Origin: Haloferula luteola
GTDB lineage: Bacteria > Verrucomicrobiota > Verrucomicrobiia > Verrucomicrobiales > Akkermansiaceae
Direction of reading: 5' to 3'
DNA: 64,000 nt
NCBI RefSeq assembly: GCF_014201715.1
Contig: NZ_JACHFD010000002.1
Span: 186,001-250,000 of the forward strand
In this document: positions 63,722-64,000 of the stretch, piece after piece
Layout of the letters: each line of letters starts with the position of its first letter
Position numbering within the stretch: position 1 is the stretch's first letter
The notes under the pieces: model-generated
What the model was told of the DNA's origin: nothing
The model's database searches: none
Seen by the model: the letters and a program-made list of their open reading frames with translations, nothing else
Made by a program: the position numbers and the translations under genes

Positions 63722-64000
63722 TCAACGAGCCCCTCGAAACGGCTCACCCAACACCCAACGCCGGGCGATTTCTGGATCGCCGGTGATGGGGCCATGCACG
63801 CGGTATTGAGACCGCCGCAACACCTCTGCCCGGTCTTCCGGCTCGTCCACCACACACCACGGCTTGGAGCCCGACGAATGGACGAAGTGAAACTCGCCAT
63901 TCCCGACAATCAGGAAGCCCACATGCGTATCGAGACCCACGATCCGAATGCCCGGCTTCTCGCCTTTCACCTCTTTGGCAAACTCTGCGTAGTCGATCCC
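63722..64000 (-). CDS. Right-edge gene fragment, possible NlpC/P60-like protein
   Basis: The last 92 codons of a leftward gene that starts beyond the window. It reads GIDYAEFAKEVKGEKPG, then GLDTHVGFLIVGNGEFHF, VHSSGSKPWCVVDEPED and ends in RWVLGEPFRGAR. His near a Gly-Phe strand followed by HSS recalls the second half of NlpC/P60-like or permuted papain-fold hydrolases, in which the Cys is further N-terminal. The catalytic Cys, if any, is out of view. The gene is convergent with the TPR gene, with a 14 bp gap. Confidence 0.5.
   Translation of the reverse strand, partial: GIDYAEFAKEVKGEKPGIRIVGLDTHVGFLIVGNGEFHFVHSSGSKPWCVVDEPEDRAEVLRRSQYRVHGPITGDPEIARRWVLGEPFRGAR

Overview
The window is a stretch of a GC-rich Gram-negative chromosome, densely coded on both strands. 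It most likely belongs to a member of Verrucomicrobiota, probably order Verrucomicrobiales. This is inferred from a fused LpxC-FabZ, LpxR and other outer-membrane genes, an exopolysaccharide block with a wide beta-barrel protein, tiny lipoproteins, Ala/Pro-rich lineage-type proteins, and a near absence of Shine-Dalgarno motifs at the starts I inspected. No phage, IS element, CRISPR array or rRNA was seen. Two tRNA-Gly genes are present.

Region by region. 1-3163: a trans-4-hydroxyproline catabolic block (DapA-like deaminase running off the left edge, hydroxyproline 2-epimerase, D-amino-acid dehydrogenase) around a PAS-AraC regulator. 3360-7102: an overlapping secreted GH51/GH43 arabinoside-degrading pair. 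7225-10670: cbpM-cbpA, a DUF1287 protein, a trypsin-like protease and thioredoxin. 10790-14620: a pair of lineage-type membrane proteins, 5-oxoprolinase (pxpA and a fused pxpBC), then two very small Cys-rich lipoprotein genes, each with its own terminator. 14872-17734: asd, a farnesyl/geranylgeranyl synthase, an entericidin-like peptide and dps. 17942-23146: an AlgB/KinB-like two-component system, overlapped by a second response regulator without a DNA-binding domain and then by a flavin disulfide reductase. 23143-28077: lpxR, a DUF1328 membrane peptide, an OmpH-like protein, a coiled-coil membrane protein, an AraC protein with a central HTH, and a sigma-70 factor.

28482-32531: an ABCG-like fused transporter followed by two exported proteins of unknown function. 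32554-41430: a tail-specific protease operon (prc, yggS, DUF971), then a leftward exopolysaccharide block (PDZ protein, Wza-like, BY-kinase, beta-barrel, Cys/Pro-rich exported protein). 41458-45590: two tRNA-Gly genes, alkyladenine DNA glycosylase, Nif3-like, RluA-like, lpxC-fabZ. 45862-52132: a GNAT-nitrilase fusion, an ABC-2 exporter with an anchored partner resembling Spy/CpxP, and a sugar-nucleotidyltransferase. 52221-57007: divergent trpB and carB. 57011-64000: two small lipoproteins, an Ig-like exported protein, an amidase, nnr, a YhaM-like HD nuclease, recO, a TPR protein and a partial gene at the right edge.

Most of the content is core metabolism and envelope biology. The candidates for undescribed biology are: the two-component/flavoprotein chain at 17942-23146; the ABCG operon at 28482-32531; the ABC-2 operon with the anchored LxxxQ protein at 47494-51085; the lineage-type membrane pair at 10790-11650; and the tiny lipoproteins at 14235-14620. 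All functional calls were made by reading motifs; no database search was run.
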